Below are positions 1-8,536 of a stretch of 64,000 nt of DNA, one piece after another. The stretch is taken from NCBI RefSeq assembly GCF_004834005.1, contig NZ_STFF01000003.1:186001-250000 (forward strand). Direction: 5' to 3'. Source of the stretch: Niastella caeni. Its GTDB lineage: Bacteria; Bacteroidota; Bacteroidia; Chitinophagales; Chitinophagaceae. Positions within the stretch are counted from its first letter, which is position 1, and each line of letters begins with the position of its first letter. Both the position numbers and the translations under genes were made by a program. The notes beneath the pieces are model-generated. The model made no database searches and was not told the origin of the DNA. It worked only from the letters and a program-made list of their open reading frames with translations.

Positions 1-2550
1 CAATACCGGGCTCCCCGATCCTACCTGGATACCGTTCACATACCTTCCTGTTGTGGTACCGGTATTGGAGGCCGTAATATTGGTAATGGTATTGTTGCTG
101 AAATTTCCCGTGATGGCAGTATTTGCAAAAATGCCGGAGAAATAGTTACCAACTGCAGTCAGCAATACGTTACCAATGGTATTGTTCTTTACATTGATGG
201 TATACGTTCCGCCGATCAGGATCATGTGATTGGGCACAGAACCGGTAGCAGTAATGGTAATGCCGCCATCGGTATACCCGTTCACGCCGGTAGCCGACCC
301 AATGGTATTGCCGGTAACCGAACCTACATCTACATTGCCTCTGCCGCTGGTAATGTTCAGGGCATGAAAGGCGTCGTTCGAACTGCTGGTGGTAATAAAG
401 ATATTACGAATGGTATTTCCCTGTACAGAAGTACCGGCTTGCGGCGTTGCGGCATCCGCCACTTCGAGCCTTATCCCTTCGAAGTAACCAGTAGAGCCGC
501 TGGCCATCGTATAAGGCGTACCGGCGCAATTGGGCGCACTACCACCTATATAATTGGAAGTAATGATAAACCCGTTGCCCACTTCACCGGCAAAAGTTGT
601 TTTGTAAGGAGCGATCCATATAGCCCTGTTAAATGAAGTTGCAGCCGATGTAACTGAAATAGTTTCCGTTTGAAAAAAGCTGTTCCCTTCTATTTTCCAA
701 CCGGTATTGCCATAATTGACCTCTACACCAACCGAGTTGGAGGCCGCATAATAATCATAGATATTACAGGCGGTAACAGCGTTATTGTCGTTGAATTGAG
801 GTACGTAAGCCGCAACTGCGCTTGCATTGTCATACCCCAATGAGTAAATACCTATTGATGGTTTTACATTGCCGGTTCCCGTACTATGAATGTTACAATG
901 ATCGATCGTATTGTTATCATTTCCGTTTGAACCGACGCGACCAAAGTAAACAACCCCGGCCATTAAATTAGGCAAATTGGCAGTGGTGGTACTTTGTCCC
1001 TGTAAGTCGCAATATTTTATTGTATTATTGGAAGCACCATTATCGAGTTTGATCGCCGCACCCGATGCGTTGGTGTTAATGATATTCAGATTTGTTGAAT
1101 TTAAAGTACCGGCAGCCGTAACTGAGATAGCAGTGCCTATACCACCCGGACGACCATCGATGGTCACATAATTCGCTCCTGCAAAATCAATGGTAGCACC
1201 AGCAATGGAGCTGGTAATAACAAGCCCATTAGCGCCGGCCTCCGGACGAATAGTTAACGTGCGCGTAGCATTGAAGCAGGCATTGGAAGCAAGCGTTATA
1301 GGAAAGGTTTCACCCGCACTGGTATAACCGCTTTGTAATTCGAGCACCACCGAACCACCGACACCACCATTCAAAGCAGCCAGCGCGGCTGTTAATGTGG
1401 GAAATGTTCCCGTTGGACCTACCGGTATAACACCACTGGGACCGCTACAAACATTGGTTGATTGCGTTCCTGTTAACGGCGATGTTGTATTATATACCGG
1501 GCCAATACAATTGGTATTATTGTAACCATATACATAAAAATCATAGGCAGTACCACCGGTTAAGCCGGTAGCACTAAAAGAAGTAGATGCACCGGTTTGA
1601 ATTACTAAGCCGGAACCAAGGGCAAGACCCGCACTGTAGGTAGTACCATTCACCGGCGCTACCGGCGTTGCACCAGCCGGATAGCGAACAACGATGTATC
1701 CATCTGCCGCAGGGGAAGCGGCAGTAAAAGAACCTGTAATATTGCCGGGAGATGCAGCATTCAATAAAAGACCCGTAGGTTGCGCCACCGGCGCCACGCA
1801 GGCATTCATCATACTCACCGCCATCACCTGCACAACTCCTGCGGTACTTGTACGGGTGATTGTAATTGACGTAACAGGTTTTGAATAATTAGCGCCACTC
1901 ACTGCCAGGGACACCTGGTATAACCTGGGATTTATTGTACCACCGCCATTATCAAGGGCGGTGCCTGAAGTTCGGCCAATGCCCTGAATAGCATAGTTTG
2001 CACCACCATACCAGTCAGGTACGCTTATTCCGGTAACCGTTTGAGAAGTGTTGTCTGAAAAATTTAAAGTAGCAGAAATAGTAGCCGCTCCACTACCCGA
2101 TGTAGCGAGTAAGTACACCACACCGGCTGTTTGAGGCGTAGCCAGTGTCAATGTTCCGGAAGCATTGGTAGCAGCCAGCCGCAGCGAGTTATTGGCCGAT
2201 GCATCTGCCAGTTGAAAGCTGACCAGGCTGGTAGCTGCACTATTGATGATGCCCGTAGTAGGAAGATAATAGGTAGGCGTACCGAATGCAGTAAAACTCT
2301 GATTAAGGAAATAATAGCCGGCGCCATCTACATCGGCGGTAACAGAACCGGCGAATGTAGCCCCATTGGCTATTACATCAGCAGTAAACCCGGTAACTGT
2401 AACAGGACTCACTGTTTGTGCTTTGCCGACCAACGACAACAGCATTAGCATGATCCCTATTAAACCGGGCCTGCCGATCAAATTATTTTTATAAACCAGG
2501 TTTGATAACCCCGCATTAACCTTCCGGCTCATTGACGCAGAATGTCTCAT
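1..2550 (-). CDS. Exported beta-helix/fibronectin-like surface protein, C-terminus beyond window
   Basis: The minus-strand frame is open from the ATG at 2550 to the window edge (850 codons seen, no stop). A hydrophobic signal segment ends near residue 39 (GKAQT). Residues ~40-240 form an all-beta module that also begins the proteins at 5945 and 8537; shared marks are PVTVTGF at the start, DWYGGANYAI in the middle and an NPRLYQ strand. Next comes an Fn3-like stretch (~250-370), then a long Asn/Gly/Ile/Thr-rich region with recurring N-N-T-I steps typical of right-handed parallel beta-helices. I infer a T9SS-exported adhesin or polysaccharide-binding protein. The sorting tail would lie outside the window, so the export route is inferred from the operon. 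It is last in a co-directional series, 313 bp after the collagen-like lipoprotein. Confidence 0.85.
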   Translation of the reverse strand, partial: MRHSASMSRKVNAGLSNLVYKNNLIGRPGLIGIMLMLLSLVGKAQTVSPVTVTGFTADVIANGATFAGSVTADVDGAGYYFLNQSFTAFGTPTYYLPTTGIINSAATSLVSFQLADASANNSLRLAATNASGTLTLATPQTAGVVYLLATSGSGAATISATLNFSDNTSQTVTGISVPDWYGGANYAIQGIGRTSGTALDNGGGTINPRLYQVSLAVSGANYSKPVTSITITRTSTAGVVQVMAVSMMNACVAPVAQPTGLLLNAASPGNITGSFTAASPAADGYIVVRYPAGATPVAPVNGTTYSAGLALGSGLVIQTGASTSFSATGLTGGTAYDFYVYGYNNTNCIGPVYNTTSPLTGTQSTNVCSGPSGVIPVGPTGTFPTLTAALAALNGGVGGSVVLELQSGYTSAGETFPITLASNACFNATRTLTIRPEAGANGLVITSSIAGATIDFAGANYVTIDGRPGGIGTAISVTAAGTLNSTNLNIINTNASGAAIKLDNGASNNTIKYCDLQGQSTTTANLPNLMAGVVYFGRVGSNGNDNNTIDHCNIHSTGTGNVKPSIGIYSLGYDNASAVAAYVPQFNDNNAVTACNIYDYYAASNSVGVEVNYGNTGWKIEGNSFFQTETISVTSAATSFNRAIWIAPYKTTFAGEVGNGFIITSNYIGGSAPNCAGTPYTMASGSTGYFEGIRLEVADAATPQAGTSVQGNTIRNIFITTSSSNDAFHALNITSGRGNVDVGSVTGNTIGSATGVNGYTDGGITITATGSVPNHMILIGGTYTINVKNNTIGNVLLTAVGNYFSGIFANTAITGNFSNNTITNITASNTGTTTGRYVNGIQVGSGSPVL

Positions 2551-2750
2551 AATACAGTATTGTGAATGGTGTTTAGGTTTGAGTGCTTCAAGTTATTCCC
2601 TGCCTTTCCGGCTTTTGTCTTTTGGCTTACAGCTTGCAGCCTGAAGCTTGTCGCTGTTTTTTAAACAAGGGGCCGCCCCAGAAGAGGCAACCCGATTTAC
2701 ATTTTATGAAACAATCGGGAAGTTATTCCCGACTGTTGCTGTAATGCAGG

Positions 2751-2849
2751 TTACCGGTTACCTGACACCGGCTAGCAGGACTGAAATTCAGGCGTGTCTG
2801 CCAAAAATTACACAGTCCGTATTTTCAGCCCGGCAACAGGCAACTGGTA
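2751..2849. repeat. Intergenic inverted repeat (GTTACC/GTTGCC word family)
   Basis: The 313-bp gap between the collagen-like gene and the beta-helix gene has no convincing gene. It holds an imperfect inverted repeat: arm 2751-2772 (TTACCGGTTACCTG...) pairs with 2828-2849. Iterated AGCTTGCAGC-type words lie near 2625-2653. A similar GTTACCGGTTGCCAGTTG stretch occurs near 32200. A perfect short hairpin with a GTTA loop (CGGGAA/TTCCCG) sits near 2717-2732. Confidence 0.5.
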
Positions 2850-2863
2850 CCAGTTAACCATTT

Positions 2864-3433
2864 TTAGTCCTTCAACCCGAGGTAGCTTTTCACCTGCGTA
2901 TAGTCGTTCCAGTTTACAGCAGAACGCGCAGTTACACCACCAGGTATAATTATATAGCGATACTGAAATGCTTTTTCGCCGGAAGAAGTTGTACGGGTGC
3001 TGAGGTCATAATTTGAATACAGGTAAATGGTCCCTGCTTTAACCAATGGAATAAGGGCCAGATTAGGAGCACCGAGCACTACACCTGCATCATGGTAGGG
3101 CAATGATACAATGGTAGGATTGCTGGCAGTGTTTATATTCCAATACACTTTCACTTCACCTTTTTGTATGATACTATCAACAATTTTAGGCGCGTCAATA
3201 ACGCCTGCAGCAGTTACTGAATCCACTCCCTGAAATGCAACATCTAACCAGGCAGAATAAATAACATTGGCAGTTCCGGGTTTACCAGTAGCCCCCGTTG
3301 CGCCTGTAGCCCCGGTAGCACCTGTGTCTCCTTTTTCTCCTGCCGGACCTGTATCGCCTTTTTTACAGGCAGTGAATAATAAAACAGCAGATAACATCAT
3401 AACAGAAGTGCACCTCACAAACATGTGTTTCAT
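2864..3433 (-). CDS. Collagen-like (G-X-Y repeat) lipoprotein
   Basis: This 189-residue protein has a lipoprotein signal ending LLFTAC, with the lipidated Cys at residue 23. Ten consecutive Gly-X-Y triplets follow (residues 26-55), including four G-A-T triplets in a row. The remaining ~135 residues are a beta-rich globular domain of a type often seen after short collagen-like tracts in Bacteroidota; I cannot name its function. Location is probably the outer membrane, with the triplet tract as a short stalk. It lies within the T9SS surface-protein series, 47 bp downstream of the 808-residue type B protein. The four tandem G-A-T triplets use four different Thr codons, so the protein repeat is not a recent DNA slippage product. 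Confidence 0.85.
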   Translation of the reverse strand: MKHMFVRCTSVMMLSAVLLFTACKKGDTGPAGEKGDTGATGATGATGATGKPGTANVIYSAWLDVAFQGVDSVTAAGVIDAPKIVDSIIQKGEVKVYWNINTASNPTIVSLPYHDAGVVLGAPNLALIPLVKAGTIYLYSNYDLSTRTTSSGEKAFQYRYIIIPGGVTARSAVNWNDYTQVKSYLGLKD

Positions 3434-3480
3434 AATTGAAAGTTTGATTTTTATAAAATGTTTATTGTATTTCTATTCTA

Positions 3481-5907
3481 TTAATGCAACAGGTTCACCG
3501 ATCCTTTACGGGTAACCTCTGTACCATCAGTCAGCCTGATGCGTATAACATAATAGTAAACGCCTATCGGCTGCAGCTTCCCTTTATGGGTACCATCCCA
3601 CCCGGCAGTGATGCTATTGGTTTCATAAATTGCCTCACCCCATTGGTTAAACACTTTCATTGTTAACCCGGCGATCACATTACCATACACCTTAAACAAT
3701 TCATTTTTTCCATCACCATTTGGCGTGAATGTATTAGGAATGAAAATTTCATCGGTCAATGTTTTGGCAGTCGCCTTACCAGGCGTACTGTTCTGACAAC
3801 TTTTAGCGCCCAGTGCTATCACATGTATTGTAACAGTAGTCAATGGTTGCAATCCTGAAACAGTATGGGTAGTGCCCATGCTGCCGGAAGAAGGACTTAT
3901 ATACGCGCCGCCATTTATTGAAACCTGGTAACCTGTAGCTCCGGCAACTGCCTGCCATTGAAAGGTTACACTGCCTGGCGTTACCGTAACAGGAATGACT
4001 AATGGCGTAGCCAGCGCTGCCGGCTGCGAGATCACCACTGGTGTACGGGTGCTGGTGCAACTGCCATGTTGTACTTCGGCATACCAGGTAGCCGGTAACG
4101 TAGTAGTAGCCACTGTAACTGTTGAACCGGTTACTTGTGGTGTTCCACCAGTCGATTGCGTATACCAGTTATAAGTATAAGCGGCATTGGGGTTTTGTAT
4201 TGTTAAAGTAGCCGTCTCGCCCGGGCAAACAGTTGCCCCTGTGGCCACCGGACCTAAAGGCGGTGCAGGAGCTGCCAATGTAACGCTCCGGGTTATCTGG
4301 CAACCACCATGCATAATGGTTACTGTATAGGTGCCGGCTGGCTTACCAGTAATATTGGCTGTTGTTTCACCGGAAGGCGACCATGCATAAACATAAGGCG
4401 CATTGCCACCGGTTACAACCGTCGTAATGCTGCCATTGGAGGTGCTGGTGCAAACAGGCGCTACCATAGTAAAAGCAACCTGCAATGAATCGGTAGCGAA
4501 AGTGAAGAACTCGTTGTTGTTAAGTGTTACTTCTGCATACAACTTCCCGTTGGCAATTGTAAGCGGGTAAGAATTAAAAGTGCTGAAACCGGCATCTGCC
4601 GAAACAAGCAATCGTTTTGTATTGGCCGATAACACACCCGTATCAACAGCAATGGTTACGGTTGAAATGCCCGTTCCGGTTTTCTGTACTTTCCAGGTCC
4701 TGGGCATGCGATTCAGATAACCATTGCCAGCACAATCCGACAACGTATTGGCCAGTCCATTATCCCCAATCAATAAATAAGACAGATCACTGCTTATCCC
4801 TATAGTGTTATCAGCATTGGCAGCAGGAAAGTTGCCACCGGCAGTTCCATTATATATATAAACAAGGGCATTGTTATGCGCAGACAGGGATTGCTTCTGC
4901 AACAGTACTGAATTATCATCCCGGCCAATACCGGTGATGTTGAATGAATAGCCTGCATTGGCAGTGGCATTCCAGATAGTGCTGCCATTTGTTGCCGCAT
5001 AATCACGCGCAGTAGTTGATTGACCACGCGTTAAAGTAATGCCATATTTAACAGCCAGGTAGGTTTCTACTTTATTCTGATCTTCTTCAGTTAAATAGGT
5101 GTCATAAGAAATCACTTCTGCTAATCCGCAACTCATGTTCTGTCCACCGGCAGCAGCGCCATCGCTTCCCATATACAACCCAGTTGGAATTATGGGTGTA
5201 TAACTGTAACCATCAGCAGGCTGGTTATACCGATGGCTGACAGCTATGGAATCACCGTTGCGCCGGGCATCGAAAAAAAGATCAGCCGTACTTTTATCAA
5301 CTCCTTTGCACGACAAGATGATCCCTGCTTTTTCAGCATAGCCGGGAACACCGGAAGGAAATGGCGCCCAGTTATAAAAGTCACCGGTACCACCCGCAAT
5401 GCCATCACCGGATTGTACCCGGAAAGAAGGTTTAAACTGATACGCATACGTATTGGCTTTATAAGTTAATCCCGAAGGATTGCCATCAGTTACCCCATTA
5501 TACGTATTCACCACCATGAACAGGCTTCCATTATTGCCTGCCAGGTCGGGTGTTGTGGCCGTGTTATATAACACCGTATTACCTGCTTTTGAAAATTGCA
5601 GGAAGGGGTTGAAGTTAAAACTCCCGATAGTGGTGGCAGTAGCCTGAAATGTGGGTTGGCGGCTTACTGTAGGCTGGCTAACCTGGAAATTACCCAGCTC
5701 GCTTTTCCAGTTGGCTACAGAAGTAGAACCAACAGCCGTATCAACATTACCAGCAACAGAAGAATTGGCCTTGAACCAACTGGTCAACCCAGTGGATACC
5801 CCCCCGGGCGATTGTGCATATATAAGAGTATTACAAAGGCAGACCACCACTGTACATACCAGGAAGCGCTGCATTCTTTGGGTGTTATATATGAAAGCCT
5901 TCTTCAT
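3481..5907 (-). CDS. T9SS type B surface protein: module A N-terminus, module X C-terminus
   Basis: This protein of 808 residues has a signal peptide to about residue 32 (LIYAQ). Module A (~33-480) begins PGGVSTGLTSWFKA, contains KVETYLAVKYGITL and ITGIGRDD, and resembles the LamG-like plus DUF8202 arrangement of Bacteroidota surface proteins. A SprB-type repeat follows (~483-545, GGNAPYVYAWSPSG), then an Ig-like domain, an Fn3-like domain and the gliding-motility-associated C-terminal domain (~718-808, FIPNTFTPNGDGKNE). That last domain is the T9SS type B sorting signal and usually needs a PorP/SprF-type partner; two such genes lie upstream in the same direction. Module A matches the 886-residue protein and the last ~180 residues match the 685-residue protein. 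Likely a secreted adhesin. Confidence 0.92.
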   Translation of the reverse strand: MKKAFIYNTQRMQRFLVCTVVVCLCNTLIYAQSPGGVSTGLTSWFKANSSVAGNVDTAVGSTSVANWKSELGNFQVSQPTVSRQPTFQATATTIGSFNFNPFLQFSKAGNTVLYNTATTPDLAGNNGSLFMVVNTYNGVTDGNPSGLTYKANTYAYQFKPSFRVQSGDGIAGGTGDFYNWAPFPSGVPGYAEKAGIILSCKGVDKSTADLFFDARRNGDSIAVSHRYNQPADGYSYTPIIPTGLYMGSDGAAAGGQNMSCGLAEVISYDTYLTEEDQNKVETYLAVKYGITLTRGQSTTARDYAATNGSTIWNATANAGYSFNITGIGRDDNSVLLQKQSLSAHNNALVYIYNGTAGGNFPAANADNTIGISSDLSYLLIGDNGLANTLSDCAGNGYLNRMPRTWKVQKTGTGISTVTIAVDTGVLSANTKRLLVSADAGFSTFNSYPLTIANGKLYAEVTLNNNEFFTFATDSLQVAFTMVAPVCTSTSNGSITTVVTGGNAPYVYAWSPSGETTANITGKPAGTYTVTIMHGGCQITRSVTLAAPAPPLGPVATGATVCPGETATLTIQNPNAAYTYNWYTQSTGGTPQVTGSTVTVATTTLPATWYAEVQHGSCTSTRTPVVISQPAALATPLVIPVTVTPGSVTFQWQAVAGATGYQVSINGGAYISPSSGSMGTTHTVSGLQPLTTVTIHVIALGAKSCQNSTPGKATAKTLTDEIFIPNTFTPNGDGKNELFKVYGNVIAGLTMKVFNQWGEAIYETNSITAGWDGTHKGKLQPIGVYYYVIRIRLTDGTEVTRKGSVNLLH

Positions 5908-5944
5908 TGCGTCTTGTTTTTCTATTATTTATTGACTTCATTTC

Positions 5945-8401
5945 TTACCTGACTATAGCCACCCAGCCATTGTAATTACGGGTGGCCGTTTTTATCACGT
6001 AGTAATAGGTAGCTATGGGCACGGGCTTTCCTTTCCAGGAGCCATCCCACGGAGTACTATACCCGTTACTATTATAAATGGATTGTCCCCAGCGGTTGAA
6101 GATCTCCACGCTGCAATTAGTAACACCACGCAATCCGGCTATCTCCCATTTGTCGTTAATGCCGTCACCGTTTGGACTGAATACATTGGGAACGATCAAG
6201 ACTTTATCTGGTATAACCATTAAGAATTTACGTACGGCGGTGTCTTCACAACCAATATCATTGATAGCATGTAAGGTCACTGTGTAATTGCCGGGATACT
6301 GGTACTGATGAGAAGCATTAGCGGTCGACGGAAAATAAGAGCCATCACCAAAATCCCATTTATAAGTAGTTGCGCCTTTAGAAGTGTTGGCAAATGCAAA
6401 ATTGGCCAGGTGCATTTCTATGGGCACATTCTCCACCGGTGAAACCGTAAAGGAAGCCTCAGGGTATTCTTTTACGTTTATCAAATTGGTTTGAACCAGT
6501 GTATCGGAACATTTGCCTTGCGACGAAACGATCAACGTTACCGTATATACACCCGTATTGTTATAAGTGTAGGATGGGCTTACACTGGTAGAAGTACCGC
6601 CATCGCCGAAGGTCCACTTCCAGGCATCGGTATTTTGCGACTGGTTGTTGAATGTAACCTTATAGGGTGTACAGCCTGCCTTTGTATCCGGCGTAAAGGC
6701 CGCTACCGGCGAGGGTAATACATTAATGAGCCTGGAACGCGCTACCGATACACAGGCACCATCTCTTACTGTTAAGTTAATAATGCCGCTTCTGTTGTAT
6801 TTGACGGTATAAGGCCCAAAGCCACTTCCGGATTGTACCGTTCCCCCGCCCCAACCCCAGGTAGCAGTGGCATAACCCGCCCCACTACCTGTATATGTGG
6901 CCGTAATGGTTGAACCGGCACATATTACTGAATCACTTACGGAAAAGGCTGATGACACCGGGGTGGAAATAATAACAGGGTTCGTTGTTATTGTTGACAC
7001 GCAACCGTTATCTGTCACCTGCAATTGCAGGTTATAGGTTGCGGGATTGTTAAATAGTATTGTGTACGGACCTTGTCCACTGCCGCTTTGCACAGTAGCG
7101 CCTGCAAATCCAAACCAATCATAAGTAGCGGTGCCGGAGGCATTGCCCGTGTAGGTAATTATTTGCGGTGTACCTAAACAAACATTTGCCGGCGTAATAA
7201 TGAATGTAGATGCAGGCAGTGTTCTTACCGTAACCGGCACTGAAGCTGAAACAGCACAGCCATTGTTATCTGTACCACTTACTGTATAAGTGGTAGTAGC
7301 AGTTGGAGCAACTGAAACATTATTACCCGTTACATTACCAGGATTCCAGGTGTAAGTAGACACCGTTCCTCCGGTTGCACTTACCGATAAATTCACTGCT
7401 TCACCGGCACAAACCGTGCTTGGGGTTGCCGTAGGCGTTAGTATGGCTACTGGCGACGAAGGCACTGTACCCGAATAAGTGACCGTGCAATTATCAGCCT
7501 CCCTGATCGTACAGGTGTAGCTACCAGCCCCCAGGTTATTTGCCAACGCCGTTGTTTTCACCGGCGTGGTATTCCAGGCATACGTATACGGAGCAGTACC
7601 ACCTGTAACTGTCAACCCAATACTTCCATTGGCATTACCGCAGGTAGCCTGCGTAATTACCGGTGTAATGGTGGGCGGTGTATACCCGACACCAGATAAT
7701 GCCAGCACGACCAATCTTCCGAAAGTCGTATTACCATTTAAATAACTTATAGTAAGTGATTGCAGTAATTTGTTCTTGTTGACGCAACTTAAAGGGAGGT
7801 TCAACTGGTAAAACCGGGGATCGCCGGTCCCAACACCAAACGTAGTATAAGGCGGCGCATTTAACCGGGTTGTTCTTCCATATGCAGCATATACAGCGCC
7901 GGCTCCGCCAAACCAGTCGAGGATATTAAAATTACCGGCATTAAAAGTAGTTCCATCCGTAAAATTCATAACTACATTAATGTTGGCGTGATCTTCAGTT
8001 GCAAACAGCAACAGGTTCACCGCTGAATACATGGCCGGCGTTGTCAATGTTATATTGCCCGATGCTGCGGTGTTTACCTGCGCACCTCCGGCAGAGAGAT
8101 ATAACACATTATTGCCCGTATAAGGTTGTAATTGCCAGGTACGGGTGCCACTCACAATAGTACCGCTGTTGGGCAACCCGGCCAACAAGCCATTGATCGC
8201 GGCGAACGTAGTCGAATACATAATGTAGCTCGACAAATCAAGCGCTGTAGTTGTTACAGCGGTAGCATCAATACCCGACTCGGCAATGCCATCCTGGTTA
8301 AAGCCGGTAACAGGTATGGGGGAATAGGTTTGTGCCAGGGAACCAGTTGCAATAACCAACCCACCAATCAACAGGGCGATATATTTTCCGATCTTACTCA
8401 T
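5945..8401 (-). CDS. T9SS type B surface protein: module B N-terminus, PKD plus module Y C-terminus
   Basis: I start it at the ATG at 8401 (818 residues), since MSKIGKYIALLIGG begins a normal signal peptide; the frame is open to 8470 but those 23 residues would precede the signal. Order: module B (~25-240), a SprB repeat (~247-305, GGTAPYTYAWN), three Ig/PKD-like domains, two canonical PKD domains (WTFGDGG near 590, WDFGDGS near 675), and the gliding-motility C-terminal domain (~733-818, VPNVFSPNGDGIND). The N-terminus matches the 685-residue neighbour and the beta-helix protein; the PKD-PKD-tail block closely matches the 886-residue neighbour. Function is inferred as a secreted, cell-surface adhesive protein delivered by T9SS. 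Confidence 0.92.
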   Translation of the reverse strand: MSKIGKYIALLIGGLVIATGSLAQTYSPIPVTGFNQDGIAESGIDATAVTTTALDLSSYIMYSTTFAAINGLLAGLPNSGTIVSGTRTWQLQPYTGNNVLYLSAGGAQVNTAASGNITLTTPAMYSAVNLLLFATEDHANINVVMNFTDGTTFNAGNFNILDWFGGAGAVYAAYGRTTRLNAPPYTTFGVGTGDPRFYQLNLPLSCVNKNKLLQSLTISYLNGNTTFGRLVVLALSGVGYTPPTITPVITQATCGNANGSIGLTVTGGTAPYTYAWNTTPVKTTALANNLGAGSYTCTIREADNCTVTYSGTVPSSPVAILTPTATPSTVCAGEAVNLSVSATGGTVSTYTWNPGNVTGNNVSVAPTATTTYTVSGTDNNGCAVSASVPVTVRTLPASTFIITPANVCLGTPQIITYTGNASGTATYDWFGFAGATVQSGSGQGPYTILFNNPATYNLQLQVTDNGCVSTITTNPVIISTPVSSAFSVSDSVICAGSTITATYTGSGAGYATATWGWGGGTVQSGSGFGPYTVKYNRSGIINLTVRDGACVSVARSRLINVLPSPVAAFTPDTKAGCTPYKVTFNNQSQNTDAWKWTFGDGGTSTSVSPSYTYNNTGVYTVTLIVSSQGKCSDTLVQTNLINVKEYPEASFTVSPVENVPIEMHLANFAFANTSKGATTYKWDFGDGSYFPSTANASHQYQYPGNYTVTLHAINDIGCEDTAVRKFLMVIPDKVLIVPNVFSPNGDGINDKWEIAGLRGVTNCSVEIFNRWGQSIYNSNGYSTPWDGSWKGKPVPIATYYYVIKTATRNYNGWVAIVR

Positions 8402-8461
8402 CTCTTTTTGTATTAATGATGTATTGCTCCAGCTTCCCGGTCGAATACGCTTATGCTTAAT

Positions 8462-8525
8462 GCAAAACACTTAACGCTGGTCCTTGGTGATATTTGCATT
8501 TCGCGCTCAGCGTTAAGCGTTTTGC
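8462..8525. repeat. 18-bp inverted repeat between two type B surface genes (GCGTTAA word family)
   Basis: GCAAAACACTTAACGCTG (8462-8479) pairs with 8508-8525 with a single mismatch, giving an 18-bp stem around a 28-nt loop. The right arm continues as iterated GCGTT words up to the stop codon of the upstream gene at 8537. No T-run follows on the minus strand, so it is not a classical terminator. It could slow decay, partly terminate, or be a dispersed element. Confidence 0.7.
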
Positions 8526-8536
8526 GTTCAGCGTTA

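Noticed and set aside
2648-2857. Plus-strand 69-codon ORF between two minus-strand genes
   Set aside because: It lies over word-repeat and inverted-repeat sequence, has no recognisable domain or signal, and runs against all neighbours; it is better explained as intergenic repeat sequence.
3267-3515. Plus-strand ORF rich in Pro-Val-Ala triplets
   Set aside because: It is the antisense shadow of the Gly-X-Y tract of the collagen-like lipoprotein.
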